Numbered from the stretch's first letter, positions 30,862-40,001 are shown. The stretch is 64,000 nt of DNA from Affinundibacterium amnicola (GCF_014284275.1 NZ_JACOFU010000005.1:186001-250000); one strand, 5' to 3'. Numbers and translations: made by a program. Notes: generated by a model from the sequence alone, not told the origin.

Positions 30862-31428
30862 ATGCAGATAATTATTGCTACTGACATTCATGGCGTTACC
30901 GATGGCGTTCGTGCTTTATTCGGGAATTTTGATCAGCATCCATTGCGGTTTTTATCGCCATGGGATAGCGATGAAAATCCTTTTCCAAGTGAGCAAGAGG
31001 CCGTCAAGGCTTTTCATGCGGAGCAAGGTTTGCTTCGATATCAGCAAAAGATTGCCAAGGTCGCGGGCGATGCGCCTGCCTTGCTGATTGGCTTTAGCGT
31101 TGGCGCATCGGCACTGTGGCACTATGTTAGTAGCGATGAATGTCATCGTGATAGTTGCGCGGTTTTGTATTATGGCTCTCGCATTCGTGATCACTTGACG
31201 CTAGTTCCTCGTTGTAAAAGTTCTTTGATCTTCGCAGAACGTGAGAGCGCGTTTGCGCCGCATCTTATCGTCGATCAACTTCGCAGCTCGGATAGGGATT
31301 GCACACTGATCTCCGGCACGGCGCATGGATTCATGAATCCACATTCTCCCCATTTTGATTCCCAAGAAACGCAAAGCCAGCTGGATTATTTGCGTGCGAT
31401 TTCCCAATCACTTTCCCAATCACTTTGA
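30862..31428 (+). CDS. Dienelactone hydrolase-like alpha/beta hydrolase
   Basis: A 188-residue small alpha/beta-hydrolase. The nucleophile elbow is GFSVGAS (near residues 74-80), and HGFMNP near residue 155 supplies the histidine, as in dienelactone hydrolases, with an aspartate likely at an intermediate position. ATG 30862 follows AAGGAA; a TTG sits directly upstream. The substrate is unknown. Confidence 0.8.
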   Translation: MQIIIATDIHGVTDGVRALFGNFDQHPLRFLSPWDSDENPFPSEQEAVKAFHAEQGLLRYQQKIAKVAGDAPALLIGFSVGASALWHYVSSDECHRDSCAVLYYGSRIRDHLTLVPRCKSSLIFAERESAFAPHLIVDQLRSSDRDCTLISGTAHGFMNPHSPHFDSQETQSQLDYLRAISQSLSQSL

Positions 31429-31603
31429 TTATTGCTTAAGTCTAGCTGTCTGATATTGAAAAGCGCCACGGCTAGCTTGCTCAGCATGTTGCACTATCTG
31501 CCGTTTCGTTTGCAATTGCCAGAAAATCACTTACCATTACAAACTCTCGGCGCGGTGCAGATATTCGCGCAGTGGGTTTCTTTTCTTTATTCATCGGATA
31601 TTT

Positions 31604-32875
31604 ATGTCAGACAAAATCAAACACGATAAATTGCCCATACCCGTTGCTGTGATTGCCGATGCTGCGAAAGACACCGCAAAACTGATGGCTGCCGACGGTG
31701 AATTAAGAAAAGGCTATGGCATCGTCAGTGGCGTTTGGGCCTTGGGCTTGGCAATTCTGTGTTTGCTTGGCGTGCTGGCGTTTCATTTTCCGCAGTATTT
31801 GACGACACCAGAGTTACGCCGTCAATATTCCCCTGATTTAATTCGTCACTTGATGTTCGCTGCCTTGGTGTTGTCTGGATCGATTAGCTTGGTGAATTTG
31901 ATTTTGAATCGCGCCCGTAGCATCAATGCGGTCGCGGGTTTGCTGGTGTTGATTAGTGTCATCTTAGGTGGATCGCACGTGCCAGTGGACGACTTTCCCG
32001 ACCACACACCTTACATCGGTTTAGATTGGTTTATTCTCGATTTGTTGGGTTCAACTTTGATTTTTGTCGGCTTAGAAAAACTCTTTCCTCTGTATCGCGG
32101 ACAACCGATTTTTAGAAAAGAATGGCAGACCGATTTGGTGCATTTCGCCGTCAATCATTTCATCATTGGTTTAGCGCTGTTGACGGTCAACTTTTTGATA
32201 CATAAGATTTTTGGTTGGATTGCGATCCCTGCTTTGCAAGAACTGGTACAGGCCATTCCCTTCCTTTTACAGTTATTGCTATGTATTTTGGTGGCAGATT
32301 TAGCGCAGTATTGGACGCATCGTGCTTATCATGAAGTGCCGTTTCTATGGCGTTTCCATGCCGTGCATCACAGTACCAAAACCATGGATTGGTTGGCCGG
32401 ATCGCGCATGCATATGTTAGAACTGATCGCCACCCGTGTTTTGGTGCTGGGTAGTTTATATGTTTTAGGTTTTGAAAAGACCGTGATGGATGTATATATC
32501 ATCGTGGTGGGTTTCCAAGCGGTGTTTAATCACGCCAACGTCCATCTGCCTTGGGGGCCATTGAAGTATTTGATCGTGACGCCTGATTTTCACCACTGGC
32601 ATCATTCATCCGACGAGATCGCGATTGATAAGAATTATGCGGCGCACTTCTCATTCATCGATTATGTGTTTGGAACGGCGATCAAAGGGCAGACGGGCTT
32701 CCCCAAAAACTATGGCGTCTTTGGTGATTACATGCCAGAAGGATTTACGGCGCAGCAAAGTTTTCCTTTCCACGTTGATCCTTATCGCGCTGGCACGGCC
32801 GCACGTCTGCGTTCCCAACGGCGTAAACGCGATGCGGTTAAAGGTGGCAGCACAAGAGCGAACGATCAAGAATGA
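31604..32875 (+). CDS. Sterol desaturase / fatty acid hydroxylase family membrane protein
   Basis: A 423-residue protein with several membrane helices. The di-iron histidine boxes are visible as HRAYHE, HAVHHS (near residues 242-262), HANVH and DFHHWHHSS (near 327-335). Such enzymes hydroxylate or desaturate lipid chains or cleave ether lipids. The last four bases (ATGA) overlap the next gene, pointing to translational coupling. The C-terminus is basic. Confidence 0.9.
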   Translation: MSDKIKHDKLPIPVAVIADAAKDTAKLMAADGELRKGYGIVSGVWALGLAILCLLGVLAFHFPQYLTTPELRRQYSPDLIRHLMFAALVLSGSISLVNLILNRARSINAVAGLLVLISVILGGSHVPVDDFPDHTPYIGLDWFILDLLGSTLIFVGLEKLFPLYRGQPIFRKEWQTDLVHFAVNHFIIGLALLTVNFLIHKIFGWIAIPALQELVQAIPFLLQLLLCILVADLAQYWTHRAYHEVPFLWRFHAVHHSTKTMDWLAGSRMHMLELIATRVLVLGSLYVLGFEKTVMDVYIIVVGFQAVFNHANVHLPWGPLKYLIVTPDFHHWHHSSDEIAIDKNYAAHFSFIDYVFGTAIKGQTGFPKNYGVFGDYMPEGFTAQQSFPFHVDPYRAGTAARLRSQRRKRDAVKGGSTRANDQE

Positions 32876-33489
32876 ACCCGCTAGAATTTGAAAGCGAAGT
32901 AATTGCCATGCAAACCAACCCTATGCTGCAACAACTAAATTTTTTGCGTGAAATTGATCGCTTGAAGTCCGTGATCCGACAATCACCCTTGCTAGACCAA
33001 AGTCGCAAAGAAAATAGTGCAGAACATTCCTGGCATTTGGCAATGTATGCCTTGCTTTTACACGATCATGCAGCGAGTACAGTGAATATCGAGCGCGTCA
33101 TCAAAATGCTGTTGATTCACGATATCGTCGAAGTGGATGTTGGGGATACGCCAATTCATAGCGGCGCGTCCGCACAAGATCAGGCGCAACAAGAATGTTT
33201 GGCCGCAGAACGTCTATTTGGCCTGCTGCCACAAGCGCAAGCTGCCGACTTACTCGCACTGTGGCACGAGTTTGAAGCCGCGAATAGCGAAGATGCGAAG
33301 TTCGCCAAAGCGCTTGATCGCGTGCAACCATTATTAATCAACGTTGCAACCGACGGCGGCACTTGGACTGAAAATAATGTCAGTTTAGAGATGGTGCTAC
33401 AACGCTATGGCCCCACAATCGAACGTGGTTCACCTGCTTTGTGGTCGCATTGTGAGCAAATGGCTAGAGAGTATTTTGGTCGTACATGA
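32872..33489 (+). CDS. HD domain phosphohydrolase (YfbR-like)
   Basis: A 205-residue HD-domain protein. Metal ligands are clear: ENSAEHSWH (near residues 43-51) and the HD pair in LLIHDIVEVDVGDTP (near 81-95). This pattern matches 5'-nucleotidase YfbR and related HD proteins. The ATG used overlaps the preceding stop; an alternative ATG at 32908 (MQTNPMLQQLNFL) matches family starts better. The substrate is unknown. Confidence 0.85.
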   Translation: MNPLEFESEVIAMQTNPMLQQLNFLREIDRLKSVIRQSPLLDQSRKENSAEHSWHLAMYALLLHDHAASTVNIERVIKMLLIHDIVEVDVGDTPIHSGASAQDQAQQECLAAERLFGLLPQAQAADLLALWHEFEAANSEDAKFAKALDRVQPLLINVATDGGTWTENNVSLEMVLQRYGPTIERGSPALWSHCEQMAREYFGRT

Positions 33490-33535
33490 CCTCAATGGCG
33501 ATCGGCGACAACAATCAAATTAGATAACACTAATA

Positions 33536-33988
33536 ATGATGCAATTAATTTTTACCAAAGGTTCCGGCAAATACGATCAAATGGAAGTCGTACGCGACGG
33601 CGTATCCGTTGAGAGTATCGCCTGCCCAAAGCAAGGCATTATTCCGCATGACATGGTGCACTACGGCGTCGAGAGCACTTTGCACAAACGTGGTTTTGTG
33701 AATCGGATTTTGCATGGCGAAGCCGCCTCGTTTCAAATGGAAGCCGATGCCGAAAGTGACGGCGTAGAGCGCTTGGTGGAAGTGTTTCAGGCAGACGGTT
33801 GGTCAGGCTGGACTAGTGCTTCGACAGACATGTTAGACCTCTATCAAGTGACATGTGATGCGCGGCAATGCGCGCCTTTGGCATTAGATGAAGAGGATAT
33901 TGAAGCCGTGCGCAACAAACTGCTAGAACTCAGTGCGCAATGGCAGGCGGTTTCTGTCGGTGGTAGTTTGGTTTTAGCGTTTGTGTAA
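33536..33988 (+). CDS. Conserved protein of unknown function
   Basis: A 150-residue soluble protein beginning with a strand-rich stretch (QLIFTKGSGKYDQMEVVRDG) and an HYGVEST segment near residue 40. No named family recognised; it appears as a single domain. ATG at 33536 and 33539 are both possible. Confidence 0.65.
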   Translation: MMQLIFTKGSGKYDQMEVVRDGVSVESIACPKQGIIPHDMVHYGVESTLHKRGFVNRILHGEAASFQMEADAESDGVERLVEVFQADGWSGWTSASTDMLDLYQVTCDARQCAPLALDEEDIEAVRNKLLELSAQWQAVSVGGSLVLAFV

Positions 33989-34010
33989 ATCGAATTTGTT
34001 AGGATGAGCC

Positions 34011-34472
34011 ATGCGCGATCATCAAACCAGTCAAAAACGTACTAGCTCGCTTGTTTTGCTATTGTGCCCGATCCCTTTTTTGCTGGGTTGTTTGATGATG
34101 GTTGCTGCCTTTTGGCAAAATGACGCGGACTATGTATTTGCCCAGGTAAAAACAGTTGATGCGACTTTGGTCGATGTAGGGCCACCACATTCATCACGCG
34201 GCAGACCACGCTTCTACCCAAGCTTTCGACTCTCAGATGGACAAATTTTAAAGCTGGAAAATGCGATGGTCGCAGATGAAATCCCGCCCGCCAATCAAAC
34301 TGTGCAATTGCGTTGTAGCCTACGCAAACCACATCATTGTAAGACACCAGCAAGCCCAGATATTGATCCGGTTTTCTATGCGATTGCGGCGTTGTGGATG
34401 GCTTTAACGCTGGTGATTACAGTGGCGATGTGGCGAACTTTGTATTCTCGCTTGCGTACACCTGCAAGCTAA
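34011..34472 (+). CDS. Two-pass membrane protein, unknown (DUF3592-like shape)
   Basis: A 153-residue protein with an N-terminal hydrophobic segment (LVLLLCPIPFLLGCLMMVAAF), a soluble middle containing YPSFRLSDGQ, and a second membrane helix near 118-140. The topology (helix, strand-rich domain, helix) is shared with DUF3592 proteins, including the one at 36036, but I see no firm match. Confidence 0.6.
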   Translation: MRDHQTSQKRTSSLVLLLCPIPFLLGCLMMVAAFWQNDADYVFAQVKTVDATLVDVGPPHSSRGRPRFYPSFRLSDGQILKLENAMVADEIPPANQTVQLRCSLRKPHHCKTPASPDIDPVFYAIAALWMALTLVITVAMWRTLYSRLRTPAS

Positions 34473-34533
34473 ATGGTCAGACTAAGCACACTAAGCAAAT
34501 CAAACAAACCGAATAAAATTAGAGGAGAGAGCG

Positions 34534-34908
34534 ATGGAACATAAAGTATCCGACATCGGCCAGATCGCCATCATGGTCAGTGATGTTTCGCAGGCCTTAG
34601 TGTTTTACCGTGACGTGCTTGGTCTAGAATTTTTATTCAGCCCCGCCCCGACCTTAGCATTTTTGCGAGCTGGCTCGGTGCGAATTATGCTCAGTACACC
34701 GCAAGGTGCAGGCGCTGTCGGCGCTAATTCCGTGTTGTATTTCAAAGTGAACGAGATAGAAAACGTCTTCACCACAATCGTCGAACGCGGCGCTCAAGTA
34801 GAACGCCCACCGCAATTAGCTGCACAAATGCCCGATCACGCGCTATGGATAGGATTTGTACGTGATCTGGATGGAAATCTAGTTGGCTTGATGGAAGAGA
34901 AGCGGTGA
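34534..34908 (+). CDS. VOC superfamily (glyoxalase/bleomycin-resistance-like) protein
   Basis: A 124-residue VOC protein: IGQIAIMVSDVSQALVFYRDVLGLEFLF at the start and RDLDGNLVGLMEEK at the end, the usual beta-alpha-beta-beta-beta modules with a metal or substrate cavity. AGAGGAGAG precedes ATG 34534. The first attC-like repeat begins 32 bp after the stop, so the gene may itself be a cassette, or the last gene of the left chromosomal flank. Confidence 0.9.
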   Translation: MEHKVSDIGQIAIMVSDVSQALVFYRDVLGLEFLFSPAPTLAFLRAGSVRIMLSTPQGAGAVGANSVLYFKVNEIENVFTTIVERGAQVERPPQLAAQMPDHALWIGFVRDLDGNLVGLMEEKR

Positions 34909-34940
34909 GCATTTGAAATCTGTCGTTCGTGTACGCAGTT

Positions 34941-35092
34941 TTCTTAAATTTACCTACACTTTTTGTCAGCTTGTTTAAATCAAGTAGCTGTGGGGTATAA
35001 GAAAATTTGGTTAGGCCTTATGCGGGTTTCCAGAGGGGCGAAACAAATTGCTAAATTTTTGTTGGCCGGTTATCTTTGCAACTTGTTAAATT
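34941..35092 (+). repeat. attC-like repeat 1
   Basis: First of four direct repeats of 152-153 bp. It ends in GTTAAATT (35085-35092), compatible with the integron R' box GTTRRRY. Near its start TTTAAATCAAGT is an imperfect complement of the ending ACTTGTTAAA with an extra base, as in attC. A GTTTC...GAAAC inner stem lies near 35027-35044. Confidence 0.65.
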
Positions 35093-35121
35093 AAATCGCA
35101 TTAGCCTCATGGGAGTATGAG

Positions 35122-36039
35122 TTGAGCCTCAAGGATTTTATACCGTATATAGCCTTAGCTGTTTCACTTACCGCTCTGTACTTTGTGATTAGGAATTATT
35201 GGCGAAAATCTGGGACGCATATCAAAGGGCAGTTTTGTATTACTTCAAGCGCATACGCTGAAGACAAATACGTTAGTAGCGTCACGTTAGAGAATTTCAA
35301 AGATAGGTCAGTAATCATATTCAAGGTTTTTCTACGGATTGGGGCAAACTATTACATAGAACTTGATGATTTCGAACATGAACCAAAAATTCTAAAACCA
35401 TATGAGTCATATACGAATCACTATGGGCCCGTGGATTTCTACTGCGTGAGCATGAACCGAATTAAGCTCAACAAGCTTCTTGGTTCGAAAAAGGTCAAGA
35501 AGAGCCTAGTTCTATCTACTTCTCACGGGAAATATGTGGTGAAGGAATGGATAAATAGATGGGATCCCGTGTATGACTTCTTCAAGAACCACATGACGGT
35601 TTCGGTCATACCAATGCGTCCCACCGAAGGCACGGGATACTACGGCTCAGATGTGAAGTACTTGGCGAAGCTGCGCACCGAGGATGGATACAATAAAACA
35701 ATTCCTGTGTATCCCACCGATGATAACTATCCTAGATTTGAGAGGTTCAGGCTTACTCAAGAGTCTCTTTCTTCGCGGGAGAATCTTGAAAACTTCCTAA
35801 CTGAGCAAGCTATAAATGGAAATCTCAAATGCATTGATGTTGAGGTCATTGATGCCGATCAACTTAGGAAGAAAACTTATGGTCATGACTTCGAGGAGTC
35901 ATTTGAAGCGGAACACTATAGCTGGATTTCCTACATTGTTATTGGAAAATTCTTAACTGCATGGAGCAATATTCGTCTCTACTTCATCAACCAGAAACAC
36001 AAAAAGGCTAGCAAAGCATTGCACCGGACAAGACTGTGA
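35122..36039 (+). CDS. N-terminally membrane-anchored protein, unknown (cassette 1)
   Basis: A 305-residue protein with one N-terminal membrane helix (DFIPYIALAVSLTALYFVI) and a large soluble domain; no family recognised. TTG start at 35122 with GGGAG at 35110-35114. It is the first gene after attC-like repeat 1, 29 bp from its end, and its stop overlaps the next GTG start. Such orphan proteins are usual in integron cassettes. Confidence 0.7.
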   Translation: MSLKDFIPYIALAVSLTALYFVIRNYWRKSGTHIKGQFCITSSAYAEDKYVSSVTLENFKDRSVIIFKVFLRIGANYYIELDDFEHEPKILKPYESYTNHYGPVDFYCVSMNRIKLNKLLGSKKVKKSLVLSTSHGKYVVKEWINRWDPVYDFFKNHMTVSVIPMRPTEGTGYYGSDVKYLAKLRTEDGYNKTIPVYPTDDNYPRFERFRLTQESLSSRENLENFLTEQAINGNLKCIDVEVIDADQLRKKTYGHDFEESFEAEHYSWISYIVIGKFLTAWSNIRLYFINQKHKKASKALHRTRL

Positions 36040-36530
36040 ATGCAGTGTCAAATACAATGAATCCTGAACGCGTAATTGCTATTTGTGCTGGACTGATCTC
36101 TTTAGTGTTAATCACGGCCATCCCAAGTTCATTAGCGGAATATTCACTGGGAAGTAGAGCAGAGGGATGGCAGGAAACCTATGGTCGCGTTATAAAGCGT
36201 AGTGACATTAGTTTGCCCATATTCAAATGTCTTATTTGTCAAACAGGGTATTCGCTTATTGAATATCAGTACGCAGACCGTAGCGGAAAAGTTTTGACGG
36301 GTTTAGCACAAGCGCCAAAAGCTTCACATATTTACACGGGAGCAAGCATCGCGCTCAAGGTCAACCCTGAGGATCAGACCGAATCTCTTCCAGTTGATTC
36401 GATGTCGGAATACAAAACGGCGAACGGGTTTACAGCGCTGTTCTCACTACTCGCTGCTTTAGGGCTTTTATATGCCGCGCAGAGGTTTTGGCGGCGGGAT
36501 ATCAAACTAAATGCAAAAACCGTTGACTGA
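36036..36530 (+). CDS. DUF3592-like membrane protein (cassette 1)
   Basis: A 164-residue protein with an N-terminal membrane helix (about residues 12-35), a strand-rich middle containing YSLIEYQYADRSGKVLTG, and a C-terminal helix. The GTG start overlaps the stop of the previous gene by four bases, so translation is probably coupled. The order helix, DUF3592-like domain, helix is typical of the family; function unknown. Confidence 0.7.
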   Translation: MNAVSNTMNPERVIAICAGLISLVLITAIPSSLAEYSLGSRAEGWQETYGRVIKRSDISLPIFKCLICQTGYSLIEYQYADRSGKVLTGLAQAPKASHIYTGASIALKVNPEDQTESLPVDSMSEYKTANGFTALFSLLAALGLLYAAQRFWRRDIKLNAKTVD

Positions 36531-36563
36531 AATAATTTACGCGATAGTGATTCTTAAAGTTTA

Positions 36564-36920
36564 ATGTCAAAAGATTCTATGACTAAACAAAAAATCGTCG
36601 CATTGAGTTTTCTCGTCTTGGGGTTTCTTTTTCTTTGTTTTGGTATCGCTCAATCCTTTGTTAGCGATATTTCTGCTTCAGGGCGGTGGGGAACACAAGC
36701 TTTCTATCTAACTTTAAAGCATTTTTTTGGTTCTTATGCAGTCTATGTGAACGCCTCGATTTGGCTGATTTGTGGGGGATTATTAATCGGTTCTGCCATA
36801 AAAGATTTGCGAGCATGCCCAACTAATCCTGCCAATCAAGAGCCCAACAAAAAGACAGCGGCACTTGGACGACTTCGAAATCGGATTTCTCGAAAAAAAA
36901 GAAAACAGGATGGTGTATAA
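36564..36920 (+). CDS. Small two-helix membrane protein, unknown (cassette 1)
   Basis: A 118-residue protein with two hydrophobic segments (about residues 9-31 and 57-80) and a basic, likely disordered tail (RNRISRKKRKQ). No family recognised. Its 3' end overlaps, in another frame, the beginning of the truncated oxygenase ORF, which suggests that its last 15-20 codons were created by fusion with that older sequence. Confidence 0.55.
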   Translation: MSKDSMTKQKIVALSFLVLGFLFLCFGIAQSFVSDISASGRWGTQAFYLTLKHFFGSYAVYVNASIWLICGGLLIGSAIKDLRACPTNPANQEPNKKTAALGRLRNRISRKKRKQDGV

Positions 36921-37203
36921 CGAACGCTTTCGTTTCTATCGCTATCATGAAGAACATTATTTCAAATGGCATAAAGACGGCACTTTCATCCGTAGCGATA
37001 CGGAAGAAAGCATGCTCACGTTTCTCATTTATCTTAGCGATGATTTTGAACAAGGACAGACCGAATTTCCTTGGGAAAAAATACAACCGAAAGCTGGTAT
37101 GGCTTTAGTCTTTCCTCACAGGCTAAGTCATCGAGCAAATAATGTGGTCAATGGCACCAAGTATGTTTTACGCACAGATGTGATGTACCGCGAAATTGAG
37201 TAA
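36865..37203 (+). pseudogene. 5'-truncated 2OG-Fe(II) oxygenase (prolyl 4-hydroxylase-like) (cassette 1)
   Basis: A 112-codon frame carrying only the C-terminal half of a prolyl-4-hydroxylase-type dioxygenase: NERFRFYRYHEEHYFKWHKDGTF includes the HxD pair, then MLTFLIYLSDDF, GMALVFPHRLSHRAN (distal His) and KYVLRTDVMY (2OG-binding Arg). Complete family members are about 200 residues; the N-terminal half is missing and replaced by the membrane ORF upstream. The in-frame ATG at 36910 would give 97 residues. Core ligands remain, so activity is not excluded, but I regard it as a remnant. Confidence 0.65.
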
Positions 37204-37323
37204 CAGTAAGTAGGCGTTTGTACACTTGAGAGCTATCAAGTTTTACGGCTTTGCCCAACATTCTGGGGATGTCATTGTTACCGTATAGATGACAGTATTA
37301 TTTAGAAAATTTTCGCGCGTAGC

Positions 37324-37475
37324 TTCCTTAAAATCGGCTGTAGTTTTTGTTGGGTTGATTAACCAAGTTCTTGCCGGAATCAAGCTAATTTATCCAAGTC
37401 TGACGCGGGTTTCCAGATAGTTGAAACAAATTGCCAATTTTTTGATGGTCGGTTATCTTTGCAATTTGTTAAATT
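37324..37475 (+). repeat. attC-like repeat 2
   Basis: Ends GTTAAATT (37468-37475). Its start side contains TTAACCAAGTT (37360-37370), complementary to the ending AATTTGTTAA except for one extra base and one wobble: the clearest attC-like R''/R' pairing of the four. Inner GTTTC/GAAAC stem present. Confidence 0.65.
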
Positions 37476-37494
37476 CAATTGCGCAGAGGCCACT

Positions 37495-38271
37495 ATGGAT
37501 ATACTTGAGCACAACAGAAAGGCTTGGAACCGAGAGTCGGCCGAAGGTGGTGAGTGGTCTCTCCCGGTAGATTCATCCCTTGTACAGAACGCTAAGGCTG
37601 GACGCTGGGAAGTGATTCTTACGCCAAACAAACCTGTTCCTCCTCGTTGGTTCGGCGAACTTTCAGGTAAGAAGGTTTTGTGCTTGGCGTCAGGCGGCGG
37701 TCAGCAGGCTCCCATTTTGGCCGCTGCTGGTGCCCAGGTGGTGAGTTTTGATCTTTCAGAGGTGCAATTGGAGAAAGACCGATTGGTTTCTGACCGCGAT
37801 GGTCTTGGTATTCAGTGTATTCGAGGCGATATGGCGAACTTATCAGTCTTTCCGGATGCAGAATTTGATTTGATCTTTCATCCCGTTTCAAATGTATTTG
37901 TCCCGAATGTAGCACCAGTTTGGCGCGAGTGCTATCGCGTACTTAAATCTGGCGGCAGCCTGCTAGCTGGGTTTATGAATCCGGCATTTTTTCTATTTGA
38001 TCACGATTCGGAATCCAACACGCTGACGGTGAAGTTTAAGCTTCCTTATCGGGAGCCGGAAAGCTTGTCTGAGGCAGGACGAGTGGCAGTAGAAAAGGGA
38101 GGGCGTGCCCTTGAGTTCGGCCACACCTTGGAGTCACAGATCGGTGGGCAACTTTCGGCGGGCTTTATTTTGCGTGATTTGTACGAGGATTATTGGAGTG
38201 ATGAGGCAACACCATTAAACGCATACAGCCCCACATCTATCGCAACTTGGGCAGAGAAACGTGACTTCTAA
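37495..38271 (+). CDS. SAM-dependent methyltransferase (cassette 2)
   Basis: A 258-residue class I methyltransferase. The SAM site is VLCLASGGGQQAPILAAAGAQVVSFDLSEVQLEKDR (near residues 62-97), followed by the acidic motif near RGDMANLSVF and FDLIFHPVSNVFV. The N-terminus (HNRKAWNRESAEGGEWSLPV) is that of the common cassette-borne class I methyltransferases. ATG 37495 with AGAGG at 37484-37488 is 20 bp from the end of repeat 2. The substrate is unknown. Confidence 0.88.
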   Translation: MDILEHNRKAWNRESAEGGEWSLPVDSSLVQNAKAGRWEVILTPNKPVPPRWFGELSGKKVLCLASGGGQQAPILAAAGAQVVSFDLSEVQLEKDRLVSDRDGLGIQCIRGDMANLSVFPDAEFDLIFHPVSNVFVPNVAPVWRECYRVLKSGGSLLAGFMNPAFFLFDHDSESNTLTVKFKLPYREPESLSEAGRVAVEKGGRALEFGHTLESQIGGQLSAGFILRDLYEDYWSDEATPLNAYSPTSIATWAEKRDF

Positions 38272-38496
38272 CGAGTGTTCAAAGAGACGCTCCGCTTTGC
38301 TTTACGTGAGGTATTAAGGAATCATGCGTGAATTCATTGAGCAGACAGTGTGATTTGGCGTTATTTAAGAAGGCCCTTCACTTCCACCCGAACATAGGTT
38401 TCGAGTTGACGGAAATAATGATGAAGATGTTGGGTATGACGATACAGTATTAGGTACATAAGTGTCCGGTGAATTGAGTCACTAGGATACTCAACT
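38272..38496 (+). other. Tail of cassette 2 without a clear gene
   Basis: About 225 bp between the methyltransferase and repeat 3. I see no ORF with support. Confidence 0.45.
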
Positions 38497-38648
38497 TTCT
38501 CAAAAATCATCTGTACTTTTTGTCGATTTTTTAAACCACCTTCTTGCTAGATATAAGCAAATTCAGCTAAGCCTGATGCGGGTTTCCAGAGGGGAGAAAC
38601 AAATTGCCAAATTTGGGGTGGTCGGTTATCTTAGCAACTTGTTAAATT
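38497..38648 (+). repeat. attC-like repeat 3
   Basis: Ends GTTAAATT (38641-38648). TTGCTAGATATAAG on the start side pairs with CTTAGCAA on the end side; this pair covaries with respect to the other copies (TTTGCAA there), supporting a folded single strand as the conserved form. Confidence 0.65.
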
Positions 38649-38673
38649 GTTTTCGATTCCTCCAATTCATCCC

Positions 38674-39303
38674 ATGACTCACATAGCGGAGCAATACGTC
38701 GTGAACACAGCGGAACAATTGGCCTCGCTTTTCGGCGAGGTTGGTGAGGCCTCGTTGAAAAAGGAGGTTTCGTTCGTGCATCCGCACTATCGGGCACTCA
38801 TTGAAGCATCTCCGTTCGCCGTGTTGGCAACGAGTGGTCCTGATGGGCTAGATACTTCACCCCGTGGTGATCCTCCCGGTTTCGTGATCGTCCAAGATGA
38901 ACACACCTTGCTAATACCCGAACGCAGAGGTAACAACCGCGTCGATAGCTTGCGAAACATACTCACTGATCCACGGGTCGCTTTGCTGTTCCTCATTCCT
39001 GGAGTAGGCGAAACATTGCGCGTTAACGGTCGCGCTAGAATTACTACAGACCCTGATCTACTACAACGCTTTTCAATGGAAGGCAATTTGCCCAAGTGTG
39101 TGCTTATCGTCAAAGTCGAGACTGTCTTCTTTCAGTGCGCGAGGGCAATTCAACGTTCAAAGTTGTGGCAACCTATTGCACCAAACGCCAAGCCCCGTGC
39201 CCCAAGCGCTGGCACGATGTTGGCTGCTCTCACAAATGAACAAATCGACGGGGAGAAGTACGATCGTGAACTACCTTCAAGACAATGGGCTACGCTCTAC
39301 TAA
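38674..39303 (+). CDS. FMN-dependent PPOX-type flavoprotein, MSMEG_1061-like (cassette 3)
   Basis: A 209-residue pyridoxamine-phosphate-oxidase-like flavoprotein. HPHYRALIEASPFAVLATSGPDGLDTSPRGDPPGFV (near residues 34-69), the RRGNNRVDSLRNILTDPRVALLFLIPG stretch and the later FQCARAIQRSKLW match the MSMEG_1061 subfamily. ATG 38674 lacks a good ribosome site; an in-frame TTG lies at 38647, inside the repeat. The substrate is unknown. Confidence 0.85.
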   Translation: MTHIAEQYVVNTAEQLASLFGEVGEASLKKEVSFVHPHYRALIEASPFAVLATSGPDGLDTSPRGDPPGFVIVQDEHTLLIPERRGNNRVDSLRNILTDPRVALLFLIPGVGETLRVNGRARITTDPDLLQRFSMEGNLPKCVLIVKVETVFFQCARAIQRSKLWQPIAPNAKPRAPSAGTMLAALTNEQIDGEKYDRELPSRQWATLY

Positions 39304-39392
39304 GCTTATTGGCACCGTGGGGAAAAAAGGCGTCTAAGCCTATAGTCGTTGTGGTTTCACATTCAACTAACACTTATTTCAAGGAGAAAAGA

Positions 39393-40001
39393 ATGCAAAT
39401 TACTGAGATGATTGAAGCAGTTCAAAAGAAGCTGAAAATCGAAGTCGACGGTAAGGCGGGTACCGAGACTTGGAGTGCGATTTATGCGGCGATTGTTAAG
39501 CCATCGATTAACGGGATAGATCCTAGTTTTGCCATCTCCAAAGTTGATGATCGGAGCGAACGGAACATCGCTACCTTACTTCCCGAAGTTCAACCCCTAG
39601 CGCGCGCATTGGTTCAAAAAGCGGCGGCAAATGGCATCACCATAAAAATAATCAGCGGACTTCGAACCTACGCCGAACAAGATGCACTTTATGCTCAAGG
39701 CCGAACTTCCCCAGGAAACAAGGTTACAAAAGCACGCGGCGGCTATTCAAACCACAATTTTGGGATTGCATTTGACGTTGGCGTTTTTTCTGGCAACAGC
39801 TATCTGCCAGAATCACCTAAGTACAAGGCTGTCGGCGTACTCGGAATGGATTTAGGCCTCGAGTGGGGTGGAAACTGGACAACGATCGTTGATCAGCCAC
39901 ATTTTCAACTACGACCAAGTTGGGCTGCAAACATGAGCGAACGAGATATGCTGGCCGAATTGCGAAATCGCACGGCTACTAATTCGCCAATTTTCGCGTA
40001 G
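39393..40001 (+). CDS. Endolysin-like M15 peptidase with N-terminal peptidoglycan-binding segment (cassette 3)
   Basis: A 202-residue protein with no signal peptide. Residues about 1-40 (MIEAVQKKLKIEVDGKAGTETWSAIY) resemble a peptidoglycan-binding domain. The rest is an M15/VanY-like metallopeptidase: SGLRTYAEQDALYAQG (near 90-105), the SNHNFGIAFDVG motif with zinc His and Asp (near 118-129), and WGGNWTTIVDQPHFQL with the last His. This architecture is common in phage L-Ala-D-Glu endolysins. AAGGAG at 39381-39386 fixes the ATG at 39393. Confidence 0.88.
   Translation: MQITEMIEAVQKKLKIEVDGKAGTETWSAIYAAIVKPSINGIDPSFAISKVDDRSERNIATLLPEVQPLARALVQKAAANGITIKIISGLRTYAEQDALYAQGRTSPGNKVTKARGGYSNHNFGIAFDVGVFSGNSYLPESPKYKAVGVLGMDLGLEWGGNWTTIVDQPHFQLRPSWAANMSERDMLAELRNRTATNSPIFA

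Noticed and set aside
31432..31629. 65-codon ORF before the sterol desaturase gene
   Set aside because: No ribosome site or family match, and its end overlaps the true start of the next gene.
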